Below, piece by piece: positions 1 through 9,400 of a DNA stretch of 64,000 nt. How positions within the stretch are numbered: position 1 is the first letter of the stretch; every line of letters starts with the position of its first letter. Both the position numbers and the translations under genes were made by a program. The notes beneath the pieces are model-generated. The model worked only from the letters and a program-made list of their open reading frames with translations. It was not told the origin of the DNA and did no database searches. This DNA comes from Synechococcus sp. UW140 (GTDB lineage Bacteria; Cyanobacteriota; Cyanobacteriia; PCC-6307; Cyanobiaceae), in assembly GCF_900474295.1 (NCBI RefSeq), contig NZ_UCOB01000003.1, positions 1-64,000 on the forward strand, given 5' to 3'.

Positions 1-196
1 GGTCCTCGCAATCACGGCTGGCGAGGAAGCCACCTCCGTTCGGGCCGCGACCACCAATGGCGACTGAATCACAGCCGCCGGCATCGCCAAAGCTGTTGTA
101 AGGATTGGCTTGTGCAGCAGGGCCTGCAACAGACATCAAGGTGGCACCAGCGGCGAGGGAGGCAGCGGCGGCGGCGATGGTTTTGATCGTGGTCAT
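1..196 (-). CDS. Small secreted protein, N-terminal part (cut by window edge)
   Basis: An ATG at 194-196 opens a frame that runs off the left edge after 65 codons. The N-terminus is a textbook export signal: Met-Thr-Thr-Ile-Lys, an Ala-rich hydrophobic core, then Ala-Gln-Ala, with likely cleavage near residue 30. The visible mature part is rich in Gly and Asn (Asn-Pro-Tyr-Asn-Ser-Phe-Gly-Asp-Ala) and has a Cys either side of a Gly-rich stretch. This pattern is common among small secreted proteins of marine Synechococcus. Function unknown. The signal peptide is clear; the family is not recognised. Confidence 0.7.
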   Translation of the reverse strand, partial: MTTIKTIAAAAASLAAGATLMSVAGPAAQANPYNSFGDAGGCDSVAIGGRGPNGGGFLASRDCED

Positions 197-402
197 TGCT
201 CTGATGGCGGTGATGCGTGGGGCGGGATCGCTCCCTCCGATGCATTCACCATCTCCGGAATCACCAGCTGGCCTGCTGATCTGACTCAAGGAGTGCTGTG
301 AGCCTGCTCACAACAGCGCAGAAGCCTTTTGGAGACAGGGTTGAGTCATCGATCGCGTTTACCCACACGGCCAAGAGCGCTCGGTCAGACGCGCCACAAC
401 GT

Positions 403-840
403 TCAGGCTCTCGAGAGCAATGCTGATGAGCAGCTGCTGAGCGTGTTCTTCGCAGCTGCCTGCCATTGGCACGCCATCTCCACAATCATGCGGTTCTGCT
501 CAGAAGGCAATGCGCGATTCGACCGATGCCAAACACCCCCTAGCGGGTGGAAAGTAAGGCCATCGAGATCGGAGGTGCCCATGACGGCCGACACTCCACC
601 AGCGCAGATCACAGAAGCAGACTGACTTTCTGGCCCCTGCTCCAACAGTCTCAACCATGACCAGGGTTGGTCCTTTGGTAGGCATGCATCGGTCCGCCAC
701 GCCAATCGACGCTCCACTTGCACCGCCCTAGGTGCCCTCGGAGTCAACGACCCAACACCTAGAGCCAATGGCCCCAGGGCGCCTTGAGCCAGACGCTTCC
801 ACCCTCTCTCTTCTGACGTGATGGGTTGAACCATGCACAA
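403..840 (-). CDS. Hypothetical protein, ~145 aa
   Basis: An open minus-strand frame starting Met-Cys-Met-Val-Gln-Pro-Ile-Thr; Met3 is an equally good start. It has no signal peptide or membrane span and a Trp/Arg/Leu-rich middle. I do not recognise a domain. It is the longest and most protein-like frame between the secreted protein at the left edge and tRNA-Ser. Gly/Ala-rich stretches and scattered Trp suggest a small globular protein, but it could be a spurious high-GC frame. Codon bias looks like that of neighbouring core genes. Confidence 0.45.
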   Translation of the reverse strand: MCMVQPITSEERGWKRLAQGALGPLALGVGSLTPRAPRAVQVERRLAWRTDACLPKDQPWSWLRLLEQGPESQSASVICAGGVSAVMGTSDLDGLTFHPLGGVWHRSNRALPSEQNRMIVEMACQWQAAAKNTLSSCSSALLSRA

Positions 841-852
841 ACGAGCGAGCTA

Positions 853-880
853 GGCCGTCTCTCCATCGGGAGGGGCGGCC
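853..880 (+). terminator. Strong GC hairpin with pyrimidine tail
   Basis: A 12-bp stem (GGCCGTCTCTCC against GGAGGGGCGGCC, with G-U pairs) closes a 4-base loop and is followed on the plus strand by TTCCTCTTT. It resembles a rho-independent terminator for plus-strand transcription, although no convincing plus-strand gene lies just upstream. It may instead be a structured 5' region for the minus-strand frame beginning at 840. The rest of 881-1054 shows nothing recognisable. Confidence 0.4.
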
Positions 881-1054
881 TTCCTCTTTGGAACCGAGTC
901 AATCGGTCAGCCTCGGCTCGATTTTGAACCGAGATGCCCGGCCTCTCCGCCCATTGTTGACCGAGCTGACGTTGAGCATGCGTTGATCACAGATGCCCTC
1001 GACCTTTCTCTCGCTGCGAGAACTGATCCGTTTGATGTCTGGGATCGGACAATG

Positions 1055-1080
1055 AAAAACCCTGTCTGGAACAGGGTTTT
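1055..1080 (-). terminator. Rho-independent terminator after tRNA-Ser
   Basis: A 10-bp perfect stem (AAAACCCTGT / ACAGGGTTTT) with loop CTGGA. Read on the minus strand it ends in a run of T and lies about 17 bases past the 3' end of tRNA-Ser, so it most likely terminates that transcript. Confidence 0.8.
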
Positions 1081-1096
1081 AGGTCTCTGATTGGAA

Positions 1097-1181
1097 CGGA
1101 GAGGGTGGGATTCGAACCCACGGATGCTTTCACATCGCTGGTTTTCAAGACCAGAGCCATCAACCACTCGACCACCTCTCC
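1097..1181 (-). tRNA. tRNA-Ser(UGA)
   Basis: On the minus strand the sequence folds as a class II tRNA. Acceptor stem GGAGAGG pairs with CCTCTCC, the discriminator is G, the T arm is GTGGG-TTCGAAT-CCCAC, and there is a long variable arm. The anticodon loop reads CTTGAAA, giving anticodon TGA, which decodes UCA (and UCN by wobble). CCA is not encoded. The gene is intact, so nothing appears to be integrated in it. Confidence 0.95.
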
Positions 1182-1235
1182 AGGTGGATCAGCCCGGCGT
1201 ACCGGGACGATCCCATTTTAAGGCCTGAGGTCGAC

Positions 1236-3566
1236 TCAGTTCGTCGGTTTTGCCAGCGGTAACAGGCATTTGTCGGAATCGCAGCCTGCAGGCCCTGCTT
1301 CGGTGAGCTCACCACTGTCGTAACGCTTGAGTGCGTCGAAGAAGTTGGTGTTGACTCGCCGCTTCACCACCTCTAACTGCATCTGCTCATAGGTCGCCGC
1401 ATCAATCGGCTCAAATGGCAAACGTGGGAAGGTGGCGTTGGCATCGAAACGAGCTAGGAGGGCAGCGGAGATATAGCCTTCGCCACGCTCGATGGTTTGA
1501 TGCAAGGCTTCAGCTAGTGGCTCGATCTCATGCTCACGAAACTCGATCGTGGCTGAGGTGTTATGCGCCGTGTAGTGGCTCTGAACCTGCATATAAAAGT
1601 CGAACTGTGCCATTGCTGAGAAGGCATTGATGTCGACCGCATCCGCTCCAGGCAGATTGGCCCAGCTCACCTCGGTTGGGATCTCAACCAACCATTCGGT
1701 GCAGCGTGAATCGAACGGATCATCGAGCAAACGGCCCTGGTCATCTTTGTCTGACTGAGATGGCACCACGGTGTAGCCGTAGTCCATGCAGGCCATGGCC
1801 ACTGGATCGTTCTTGCGGAAGGTGATGCGACGGATGAAACGCTGAGCCTTGGGGGGGTGCCAGCCAGGAGCGGCACCTGTCAGCAGACTCTTGGTGCCGG
1901 CGGGTTGCACCGTGGTGCAACGGTTCGGCCGACGTAGCCCCTGACGGTCGCAGTAGTCCCACACCGTTTCATTGACGATGGTCTTCCAGCGGCTCAGGAA
2001 AGCGGCTTCTTGACGCTTGAATTCCTGTCCCTCTTCTGTGTCGGGGCGTCCGGCTTCCCACCAGTTGAGCCAGGGCGTCCCGAAGGCATGCACGAAGAAA
2101 TCGAACAGCCCCGTGAAGCTCACCCCCACAATCGGATCCCAATCTCTGCTTTGGCGATAGCGTTCGACCTCGAACTTGTGGTTCAGCAGGCAGGCCACAG
2201 ACAGAGCGCCTGCTCGGAAGGCATCCCGCTGGCCCTCTTCGTCGCTGGGGTCGATCTGGTTGAGGTGAATCTCAGCCAAATTGCAGTGGAAATCAGCTCC
2301 GAGGATTTCGCCACAGGGGTTGAGGCCGTAACGGCTTAAGCGGTGCTCAAGTTCTGCCGCCTCGATTGGGCCGTGGTTCAGGCTGAGCCAGCGAGCCGCT
2401 TCCTCGCGTCCCTGGTCGCAGTAGATATCGATGAACTCTTTGCGTAGTTCAGGTGTGGTGAGCAGGTCTGCATTGGAGCGGGCGATCGCTTCAGGGGCGA
2501 ATTGGATTGCACCTTCACCGCTGTGGAACTGCTTGATCACTGCTTCGCGCAGCACGTCCTTACTGGGACGGGTGTGATAGACGCGTGTGTGGTTGGCCAT
2601 CCGCAGGGCATCCCGTTCGGGATCAATGCGCCAGTTCCCTTCGTCATCCTGTTGCCAGAGATTGTCTTTGGCCGAGGAGGCTTCCTGGTCATTGGCTGCG
2701 AACTGGCGCATGCCTGCACTGCGCCGGATGTTGCCGGCCACGATGGTGACTGCGGCTTCATCAATCAGCAAGCAACATTCAATCGAGGTGAGCCTGCGGT
2801 TGATGGCTTTGCCCAGCAGCCGTGCAACCCGCGCGTAGAGATCTTTCAGCTTGACGGGATTGGCCATGCCGCCGAACCCCTTGAGGGTTTCTCCGACAGG
2901 GCGTACATCGGAGAGATCAACAGTGACTTGGACCAGTTCACCGTTGAAGCGTGCATCGCTTGAAAGCTCAAGCAGCAATTGATAGCTGTCGACCCAACCG
3001 CGACGCGTATCCCCGACTTTGATTGACACCTTGTTCCCCACGATCTCGTGGGTCGTGGTCTCCTGGCGTTGGCCAGCGGGGGTGATGCCGATATCGCTGA
3101 CGCCCAGGACTTCAATCGGGTTGCGCACGATTGGCAGCCGATCGATCAGTCTCGGCTCAATGATGGCGCCGGTTCCACAGCCCATCATCGCCAGGTCCAT
3201 CATCAGACCAAAGGCTTCCCAGTCGATCAGATTCGTGGATGTGCAGTTGTAGGCGCCTGAGAAATTTTCCTGCTGCTCGATCCAAGGGGTTCCACCGATC
3301 CAGAGCCAACGTCCCGAGGGCAAGGCCTTCTTTTCGGTCTGCATGCGCTGCATCAGCGCAATCTCGTCCTGATTGAGTTGTCCTAGCTGCCGCAGACCCT
3401 CGAGGTTGCGCTGACCGACTTGCTCCCAGCTTTCCCGTCCTGTGGTGGTTTTGCGGCTGTAGGTCCTGTAAAAGACCGGATTGGCGGCGGGGGCAGTGGC
3501 CGGGAAGTCACCGTTGGTGAGATGGAGCGTTTGTGCGTCCGTCGCACGGCTGGGTGTGAGGGTCAC
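1236..3566 (-). CDS. nrdJ: Class II (adenosylcobalamin-dependent) ribonucleotide reductase
   Basis: Reduces ribonucleotides (triphosphates in the RTPR type) to deoxyribonucleotides using an adenosylcobalamin-derived thiyl radical, so it makes DNA synthesis B12-dependent and oxygen-independent. At 776 aa it matches the monomeric Lactobacillus RTPR-like form. Visible markers are Asn-Pro-Cys-Gly-Glu with Cys418 as the expected thiyl radical site, Cys108 and Cys428 as the likely active-site redox pair, and a C-terminal Cys762-x4-Cys767 pair for re-reduction by thioredoxin. The start is GTG at 3566; a nearby ATG at 3578-3580 is out of frame. This is the usual RNR of marine picocyanobacteria, and it fits with the CobW-like metallochaperone gene at 52.4 kb. 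The gene diverges from the MscS gene across about 180 bp. Confidence 0.97.
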   Translation of the reverse strand: MTLTPSRATDAQTLHLTNGDFPATAPAANPVFYRTYSRKTTTGRESWEQVGQRNLEGLRQLGQLNQDEIALMQRMQTEKKALPSGRWLWIGGTPWIEQQENFSGAYNCTSTNLIDWEAFGLMMDLAMMGCGTGAIIEPRLIDRLPIVRNPIEVLGVSDIGITPAGQRQETTTHEIVGNKVSIKVGDTRRGWVDSYQLLLELSSDARFNGELVQVTVDLSDVRPVGETLKGFGGMANPVKLKDLYARVARLLGKAINRRLTSIECCLLIDEAAVTIVAGNIRRSAGMRQFAANDQEASSAKDNLWQQDDEGNWRIDPERDALRMANHTRVYHTRPSKDVLREAVIKQFHSGEGAIQFAPEAIARSNADLLTTPELRKEFIDIYCDQGREEAARWLSLNHGPIEAAELEHRLSRYGLNPCGEILGADFHCNLAEIHLNQIDPSDEEGQRDAFRAGALSVACLLNHKFEVERYRQSRDWDPIVGVSFTGLFDFFVHAFGTPWLNWWEAGRPDTEEGQEFKRQEAAFLSRWKTIVNETVWDYCDRQGLRRPNRCTTVQPAGTKSLLTGAAPGWHPPKAQRFIRRITFRKNDPVAMACMDYGYTVVPSQSDKDDQGRLLDDPFDSRCTEWLVEIPTEVSWANLPGADAVDINAFSAMAQFDFYMQVQSHYTAHNTSATIEFREHEIEPLAEALHQTIERGEGYISAALLARFDANATFPRLPFEPIDAATYEQMQLEVVKRRVNTNFFDALKRYDSGELTEAGPAGCDSDKCLLPLAKPTN

Positions 3567-3746
3567 AGAGAGGACTCATTGTCAAGCGTCTCCGCACACT
3601 AACGCCACCCATGGGGGCTGCAAGTTATCAATGCCACCATTGGCAGTGGCTTGGTTCGGAAAGGTTGTTGCCTATAGCGGCTCCCGCCTCGTGGACGCTA
3701 TTGGGCTTGATGGCCAGATTGCTGGATATGAGCCTCTTGATGATTG

Positions 3747-5921
3747 ATGTGCCTGAATCGATCGCTGCGCTGCTTGCTTGCTCTGGCCCTGGGCCTACTC
3801 CTGGCATTCATCGGCATCGGTCCAGGTGATTCTGCGGAAACCCAGGGAGCGGGCCCAATTCTTCCCAAAGTTTCAGCGCCTATTCCAATAGAGGAGCAGT
3901 CGTTCTATCCCATCCTTGTGCGGGATGCCGATCAGTGGTCGGATGTGGTGCTGGGGCAGGTCGTGGGCGATAGCCCCCAGGCCACCCTGCTCAATTTTTA
4001 TGCGGTGATGGCAGAGGTCGGTCGGCGTGCTGATCGACTTGGTCGTTTTAGTGAGCTGCAGGAAGCCCATAGTGCTGGCCTTGATCGCAAGGAACAGATT
4101 GAAGACACATCGCTGCTCTTCCATCTTGCGGTACGGGCTCTGGATGCGTCGGTGTTCCCGGAAAGTGTCCGACTCGATATGTCTGAAGAGGCGGCGATTC
4201 AGCTGAAACATGTGCTGGATTATGTATTTACTCACAGCCTGCACTCGCTTTCTGTTCCCGATGCGGTGGCCATGAAGGAACTGAACGCCAAACGCACCAA
4301 CCCAAGCGACTCCTGGAGGATTCCTGGAACGGCAATCACTCTCACGACCAGCCTGAATGGAGACCCGACCAATCAGGAATACTTCTTCTCCGCGGAAACG
4401 GTGTCGCAGATTGGCGAAATGTACGGAGAGATTTCGCATTATCCAATAGTCGCTCAGCAGTTTGCGACACCAAGTTTTTACAAGGATTTTATTCATACCC
4501 CTGGTTATCTCGTTCCCCCTGATTGGTATCTGCGTCTCCCTCGCGCTTGGCGTCATGCTTTTGAAGTGCCAATTCTAGAGCAAACGCTTTTTCAGATTCT
4601 CTGTACGGTCGCGATCCTTTCAGCATATTTTGTGCTGACATTCCTTTTGGTCAGGCTCTTCTTGGCAACCTGGCGCGAAACTGCTGCCCAGAAGCGAAAG
4701 GCTGATGACCGAGCTCAGATTCGTCTTGTGTGGCAACGATTTGTCTTTATCTTGCCGCTAGCACCCCTAACTAAATTCGCGGAATATCTCATCGACGATG
4801 TTGTTAACTTTACCGGATTGCCGCTTGTGATCATTACTTATTCTGCCTATGTGATTCGGCATCTTTCGGCGGCCTTGTTGGTCTACCTCCTGCTTGAAGC
4901 TCTTGGGCGGTCTCTATCTCTCACTCGCAAGCGAGGCTCCCAATCGGCGTTGCGCCAGCAAAGAGTATCCAGTTTGCTCATCCCGATGAGCCGTGCAATC
5001 GGTGTGTTGCTGGCGGTGTTGATCCTCTATCAACTGCTTCTGCTGTTGGGGCTTCCCTCCAGCACTGTGCTTGCCTTTTCGGCCGTGCCAGGTCTGGCCA
5101 TTGGCTTGGGAGCGTCGAAGCTGTTGGGCAATTTGTTTGCTGGTCTCTCGATCCAAACAGACCGCCCCCTGCGCGTGGGCGAGTTCTGTCGTGTTGGCGG
5201 CAATCTCGGTTACATCACCAAAATCGGTTTGCGATCACTCGAACTTCAGACGCTCGAAAGTCGGGTCACCATTCCAAATTCCGTTGCAGATGAAGCAACA
5301 ATCATCAATTTCTCCAGCAGAGATCTTGAGCTTCAGCATCGCTCGATGCAGGGCTTGGATCTCAAGCTGCCTTTGTCTGATTCTTTCAACCCTTTTAAGC
5401 TTCGGCAGCTGCTTTCACAGGCACGCCGTGTGCTGAAAGAGCACTCTGATCTGCATGAGACGCTCGTCACGATTGAACCCCAGCCTGAAGATGATTCTTA
5501 TTACCTGGTCGTCTTTGCTTTAGTTGAGATGCGAGGATGGCATTCGTATCTTTCGTTGCGCGAACAATTGCTTGTCCAGCTTGGGCAAGCAATTGCTCGC
5601 GCCAAGCGCTCGGAAATTTACCTCAGAATTGCCTACGGCACCAGTCCGGATCTGTTGCGAAAAATGCCTGAGTTGATGGAGGCAGCGGTTGCTTATGACC
5701 CTCAATTTCAATTTCTGTCATGTCGTCTAAAACGCATCGGAGACTTTAGTTATGACCACGTGATTCAGATTAGTTCGGAGCACAGCGCCCATGGTGAATT
5801 TATGGATGGCCTCAACGCTCTAAATCGTCGCATTATTGAAATCCTGGCTTCCAATGGCATCGAAATTCCTTTGCCCACTCAAACCTTGAAACTCACTCCT
5901 TCGGATGCAGCGAACTCCTGA
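3747..5921 (+). CDS. MscS-family mechanosensitive channel protein
   Basis: An inner-membrane channel of the large MscS type, which in the family opens under membrane tension to relieve osmotic stress. It has an N-terminal signal or first membrane segment (residues about 5-25), a long non-membrane region to about 275, then several membrane helices. The pore helix and MscS beta-domain follow from about residue 435: Gly-Leu-Ala-Ile-Gly-Leu-Gly-Ala, then Asp-Arg-Pro-Leu-Arg-Val-Gly-Glu, and Ile-Pro-Asn-Ser. A C-terminal alpha/beta region runs to 724. The ATG at 3747 is preferred over the TTG one codon earlier. The gene's end overlaps the downstream methyltransferase by 17 bp, suggesting co-translation. 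Confidence 0.88.
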   Translation: MCLNRSLRCLLALALGLLLAFIGIGPGDSAETQGAGPILPKVSAPIPIEEQSFYPILVRDADQWSDVVLGQVVGDSPQATLLNFYAVMAEVGRRADRLGRFSELQEAHSAGLDRKEQIEDTSLLFHLAVRALDASVFPESVRLDMSEEAAIQLKHVLDYVFTHSLHSLSVPDAVAMKELNAKRTNPSDSWRIPGTAITLTTSLNGDPTNQEYFFSAETVSQIGEMYGEISHYPIVAQQFATPSFYKDFIHTPGYLVPPDWYLRLPRAWRHAFEVPILEQTLFQILCTVAILSAYFVLTFLLVRLFLATWRETAAQKRKADDRAQIRLVWQRFVFILPLAPLTKFAEYLIDDVVNFTGLPLVIITYSAYVIRHLSAALLVYLLLEALGRSLSLTRKRGSQSALRQQRVSSLLIPMSRAIGVLLAVLILYQLLLLLGLPSSTVLAFSAVPGLAIGLGASKLLGNLFAGLSIQTDRPLRVGEFCRVGGNLGYITKIGLRSLELQTLESRVTIPNSVADEATIINFSSRDLELQHRSMQGLDLKLPLSDSFNPFKLRQLLSQARRVLKEHSDLHETLVTIEPQPEDDSYYLVVFALVEMRGWHSYLSLREQLLVQLGQAIARAKRSEIYLRIAYGTSPDLLRKMPELMEAAVAYDPQFQFLSCRLKRIGDFSYDHVIQISSEHSAHGEFMDGLNALNRRIIEILASNGIEIPLPTQTLKLTPSDAANS

Positions 5922-6609
5922 GCCGGAATTGATGGAGGCCCCCCACCAGGTGGAGGCCTATGCCAGCGCTGACTTCAGTGCCAGTGATGCCGCTCTGCTT
6001 GAGCGTTTTGCAGGTCTTTGCAACCAACATGCATGCCACGCCGGTCGCGAGCAGGTGCTAATTGATCTTGGTTGCGGCCCTGGAAACATCAGCGAGCGTC
6101 TGGCCCAAGCATTCCCTGGTTCCACTGTCATTGGTGTGGATGCCTCCTCCCCGATGTTGGCCATGGCCCGCCAACGCCAGGCCTCGGCCATGCCACCCAT
6201 GGGTCATGTGTCTTACCTGCAGGCGACGTTGGCCCAGCTCGTTTCGCCCACTACCGACTCGAAACCGTTGCCCCTCGGGGCCGCATCCGCCGTGGTGAGC
6301 AACAGCCTTCTCCATCATCTGCATCAACCTGCACAGTTGTGGCAAGCCACTCTGCGCTTGGCTGCGCCTGGTGCTTTGGTGTTACATCGTGACCTGCGCA
6401 GGCCGGATGATCCTGGGGCCGCCTTGGCCCTGCAGGACCTGCATCTGGGTGCAGCGCCTGAGGTGCTTCGCCGTGATTATTTAGCGTCTTTGCATGCGGC
6501 TTTCACCATGACAGAAGTTCGCCAGCAGCTCAACGACGCCGGCCTTCATTGTCTTGAGGTGGTTGAAGTGAACGACCGCTACCTCGACGTGATTGGTCGA
6601 CTTCCCTAG
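5905..6609 (+). CDS. SAM-dependent methyltransferase (class I)
   Basis: A 234-aa cytoplasmic protein with the class I methyltransferase fold. Motif I is [10 protein letters not shown] near residue 52, followed by Val-Ile-Gly-Val-Asp-Ala-Ser (acidic motif II) and a His-His-Leu-His segment in the motif IV region. The substrate cannot be read from the sequence. The start lies inside the end of the MscS frame (17-bp overlap), so the two genes are probably one transcript, although no functional link is known. Confidence 0.85.
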   Translation: MQRTPEPELMEAPHQVEAYASADFSASDAALLERFAGLCNQHACHAGREQVLIDLGCGPGNISERLAQAFPGSTVIGVDASSPMLAMARQRQASAMPPMGHVSYLQATLAQLVSPTTDSKPLPLGAASAVVSNSLLHHLHQPAQLWQATLRLAAPGALVLHRDLRRPDDPGAALALQDLHLGAAPEVLRRDYLASLHAAFTMTEVRQQLNDAGLHCLEVVEVNDRYLDVIGRLP

Positions 6610-6665
6610 CCCAAGAGGCCCGAACCGTTCTGGCAGGCTGTTGCCATCCTCTGAGCCACGCACCG

Positions 6666-8321
6666 GTGTCCGCCAACCTGAACAGCGCTTCAAAGGCAGA
6701 TGGCACCTCTGTGGAGGAACTGGCTCAAGCCGTTGATCGGCGACGCAATTTCGCCATCATTTCTCATCCGGATGCCGGCAAAACAACATTGACCGAGAAA
6801 CTGCTGCTCTACGGCGGCGCGATTCAACAGGCGGGTGCCGTTAAAGCACGCGGTGAGCAGCGCAAGGTGACGTCCGACTGGATGGAGCTCGAGAAGCAGC
6901 GCGGTATCTCGATTACGTCAACGGTGCTGCAGTTTGACTACGGCCCCAACACCATCAACCTTCTCGATACTCCTGGTCACCAGGATTTTTCCGAGGACAC
7001 CTACCGCACCCTGGCTGCAGCCGATAACGCTGTGATGCTTGAGGACGCCGCCAAGGGGCTTGAGCCACAGACCCGCAAGCTGTTTGAGGTCTGCAGGATG
7101 AGGGAGATTCCGATCTTCACCTTCATCAACAAGATGGACCGGCCTGGGCGAGAGCCGCTGTCCTTGTTAGATGAGATTGAAGCCGAGCTCGGACTCACCC
7201 CCTGGGCTGTGAATTGGCCGATCGGCAGCGGCGAGCAGTTCCGTGGTGTGATCGACCGTCGCACCCGTCGGGTGATTCTGTTCAGTCGTGCTGAGCGCGG
7301 CCGTCAGTCGGAGGAGCAGGTGCTCGCCCTAGACGACCCAAAGCTCAAGGAGTTGGTGGAAGACGATCTGCTGGAGCAGGCGGTCGAGGAAATGGATCTG
7401 CTCGAGGCGGCTGGCGCAGAACTCGATCTTGAGATGGTGCATGCCGGCGAACTCACCCCGGTGTTCTTTGGGTCAGCCATGACCAACTTTGGTGTGCGGC
7501 CATTCCTCGATGCGTTTCTGGAGATGGCACAGCGTCCCATCGCCCGCAGTGGCAGTGAGGGCCCGATCGATCCTTTACGGCCTGATTTCAGTGGCTTCGT
7601 CTTCAAGCTTCAGGCCAACATGGATCCGCGCCATCGGGATCGTGTGGCGTTCGTGCGCGTCTGCAGTGGCCGCTTTGAAAAGGATATGAATGTCCGTCAC
7701 GCCCGCACGGGCAAGACAATCCGCCTATCCCGCCCCCAGAAGCTCTTCGGTCAAGAGCGCGCCGTCGTTGAAGATGCCTATCCCGGGGATGTGATTGGAC
7801 TGAACAACCCAGGCATGTTTGCGATTGGCGACACCCTCTACACCGGTACGAAAGTGGAGTTTGAAGGGATTCCCTGTTTCAGTCCTGAGATCTTTAGCTG
7901 GCTTCGTAACCCCAACCCTTCAGCCTTCAAGAATTTCCGGAAAGGGGTGAATGAGCTCCGAGAAGAGGGAGCTGTACAGATTTTGTACGACACCGATCAG
8001 AGCCGTCGTGATCCAATTTTGGCCGCTGTGGGTCAGTTGCAATTGGAGGTGGTGCAGCACCGTCTTGAAAATGAATACGGCGTGGAGACAAGGCTTGAGC
8101 CTCTTGGCTATCAAGTGGCTCGCTGGGTCAATGGTGGTTGGGCTGCCCTCGATAAAGTCGGGCGGATCTTCAACTGCAAGACGGTGCAAGACGCTTGGTC
8201 CCGACCGGTTCTGTTGTTCAAGAACACCTGGAACCTCAATCAATTGCAGGAAGAGCACGTTGATCTTGAGCTCAGTTCGGTGGCCCCAGTGGTGAGCGGT
8301 GTGGAGCCCATCTCTCTCTAG
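6666..8321 (+). CDS. prfC: Peptide chain release factor 3
   Basis: A translational GTPase that recycles RF1/RF2 from the ribosome after peptide release. G1 is Ser-His-Pro-Asp-Ala-Gly-Lys-Thr-Thr, G3 is Asp-Thr-Pro-Gly-His-Gln-Asp-Phe, and G4 is Asn-Lys-Met-Asp-Arg. Domain II and the RF3 C-terminal domain follow ([11 protein letters not shown]). The length of 551 aa is slightly above the E. coli protein (about 529), mostly from a short N-terminal extension. Start is GTG at 6666. Confidence 0.96.
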   Translation: MSANLNSASKADGTSVEELAQAVDRRRNFAIISHPDAGKTTLTEKLLLYGGAIQQAGAVKARGEQRKVTSDWMELEKQRGISITSTVLQFDYGPNTINLLDTPGHQDFSEDTYRTLAAADNAVMLEDAAKGLEPQTRKLFEVCRMREIPIFTFINKMDRPGREPLSLLDEIEAELGLTPWAVNWPIGSGEQFRGVIDRRTRRVILFSRAERGRQSEEQVLALDDPKLKELVEDDLLEQAVEEMDLLEAAGAELDLEMVHAGELTPVFFGSAMTNFGVRPFLDAFLEMAQRPIARSGSEGPIDPLRPDFSGFVFKLQANMDPRHRDRVAFVRVCSGRFEKDMNVRHARTGKTIRLSRPQKLFGQERAVVEDAYPGDVIGLNNPGMFAIGDTLYTGTKVEFEGIPCFSPEIFSWLRNPNPSAFKNFRKGVNELREEGAVQILYDTDQSRRDPILAAVGQLQLEVVQHRLENEYGVETRLEPLGYQVARWVNGGWAALDKVGRIFNCKTVQDAWSRPVLLFKNTWNLNQLQEEHVDLELSSVAPVVSGVEPISL

Positions 8322-8399
8322 GCCCAGTGCTTGAAGGCTCACCTCACTCGCGCTCTTTGGATCGTTTCGCCAAACTCGTAGGACTGAATTTGAACCGCG

Positions 8400-8624
8400 A
8401 TGGTCGACACCATCTGGTTGCACCGAGCCAGCGACGATGGAGGAATTGACTACGTCTGTTTTCGTTCCTGCCAAAACGATGTCGAGATTGTGGAGGGCTA
8501 TCACCTTCCTCCCCAGATGCCTCTGATCAAAACTCGGTCGTCCCTTGGCTCTCTGCAGGCACGCGATCGGCGTGATCATTTCGAACATTGCCTCGGTTAC
8601 CGTCACGGCCCACCGGTGTTTTGA
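8400..8624 (+). CDS. Hypothetical protein, 74 aa
   Basis: A small acidic/His-containing frame between prfC and the CPP1-like gene, starting Met-Val-Asp-Thr-Ile-Trp-Leu-His and ending Gly-Pro-Pro-Val-Phe. There is no signal peptide, membrane span or known domain. It has an even amino-acid mix with a Cys-x4-Asn pattern. No strong ribosome-binding site is seen. It is the only plausible gene in the 390-bp gap, and 8625-8710 holds nothing recognisable. Confidence 0.4.
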   Translation: MVDTIWLHRASDDGGIDYVCFRSCQNDVEIVEGYHLPPQMPLIKTRSSLGSLQARDRRDHFEHCLGYRHGPPVF

Positions 8625-8710
8625 TTTGCCACTGTTTGATTGGACACGCTGGCTAAGCACGTCGCATCGGCGTCTGTGTCGATACGCTCTAGTTAGCGTT
8701 TAAAGGGCTT

Positions 8711-9400
8711 ATGGCCTCCGGGGTTGATTCCGGCTCAGATTCCGGTTCCCAGGATCCCTACTCACGCCTTGGCATTACGCCTGACAGCGGTTTTGAGGCG
8801 GTACAGAAGGCCAAGGCATCGGCGCTAGAGGCTGCCGGGGAAGACCCTCAGGCCAGAGCCAAGGTAGAAGTTGCCTATGACGCTGTGCTGATGGCACGTT
8901 TACGCGAGCGTCAATCAGGTCGTGTGAGCATCGCTGCGGCTAGCGCCTCCGAGCGTGAACAGCAGGTGAACTCCCAGGCAACCCCCTCCAGCCCTGGTTC
9001 GGGAGTGCTAACCCGACTGCGTCAGTTCTCTCTTCCCACTCCATCCGGATCGGCAGGCAGCTGGATGCCGGAACTCTCCATGGTGGAGGGGCAGGGACTG
9101 GTTGTTCGAACCGTTGCCGGGGGGCTTGGGGTGCTGCTGCTGCTGGTTGCCTCCGGCACGGCTGAACTCGTGCTCTCTCTGTCCACCATCGGCTTGTTCC
9201 TGAGCCAGGTTCGACGGGGGCGTCGTCCACTCGCCTCTCTTGGCTGGAGTCTTCTGCTTCTGGCCGTGGGCTTGGGTTTAGGTGTTTTGATCCTCAGCTT
9301 GGTTGGTGCTGCGTCAGTTGGGCTGCCTTTGGCAGTGGATCAGCTGCAGGCTCTCCCGGCCGTGCTTGTGATGCTTGCAGGAGCCCTGTTGCTGGCTTGA
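8711..9400 (+). CDS. CPP1-like (DUF3353) J-domain-derived membrane protein
   Basis: The N-terminal 70 residues resemble a degenerate J domain (Asp-Pro-Tyr-Ser-Arg-Leu-Gly-Ile then Ala-Tyr-Asp-Ala-Val-Leu-Met), lacking the His-Pro-Asp motif of true DnaJ proteins. A low-complexity Ser/Pro linker and three or four C-terminal membrane helices follow. This is the CPP1/DUF3353 family of cyanobacteria and plastids; plant members stabilise light-dependent protochlorophyllide oxidoreductase. A similar role in thylakoid chlorophyll synthesis here is inference. The gene converges with hslO, whose stop abuts its own. Confidence 0.85.
   Translation: MASGVDSGSDSGSQDPYSRLGITPDSGFEAVQKAKASALEAAGEDPQARAKVEVAYDAVLMARLRERQSGRVSIAAASASEREQQVNSQATPSSPGSGVLTRLRQFSLPTPSGSAGSWMPELSMVEGQGLVVRTVAGGLGVLLLLVASGTAELVLSLSTIGLFLSQVRRGRRPLASLGWSLLLLAVGLGLGVLILSLVGAASVGLPLAVDQLQALPAVLVMLAGALLLA

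Noticed and set aside
7920-8660. 246-codon frame opposite the end of prfC
   Set aside because: Overlaps the conserved C-terminal domain of RF3 on the other strand; no recognisable features.
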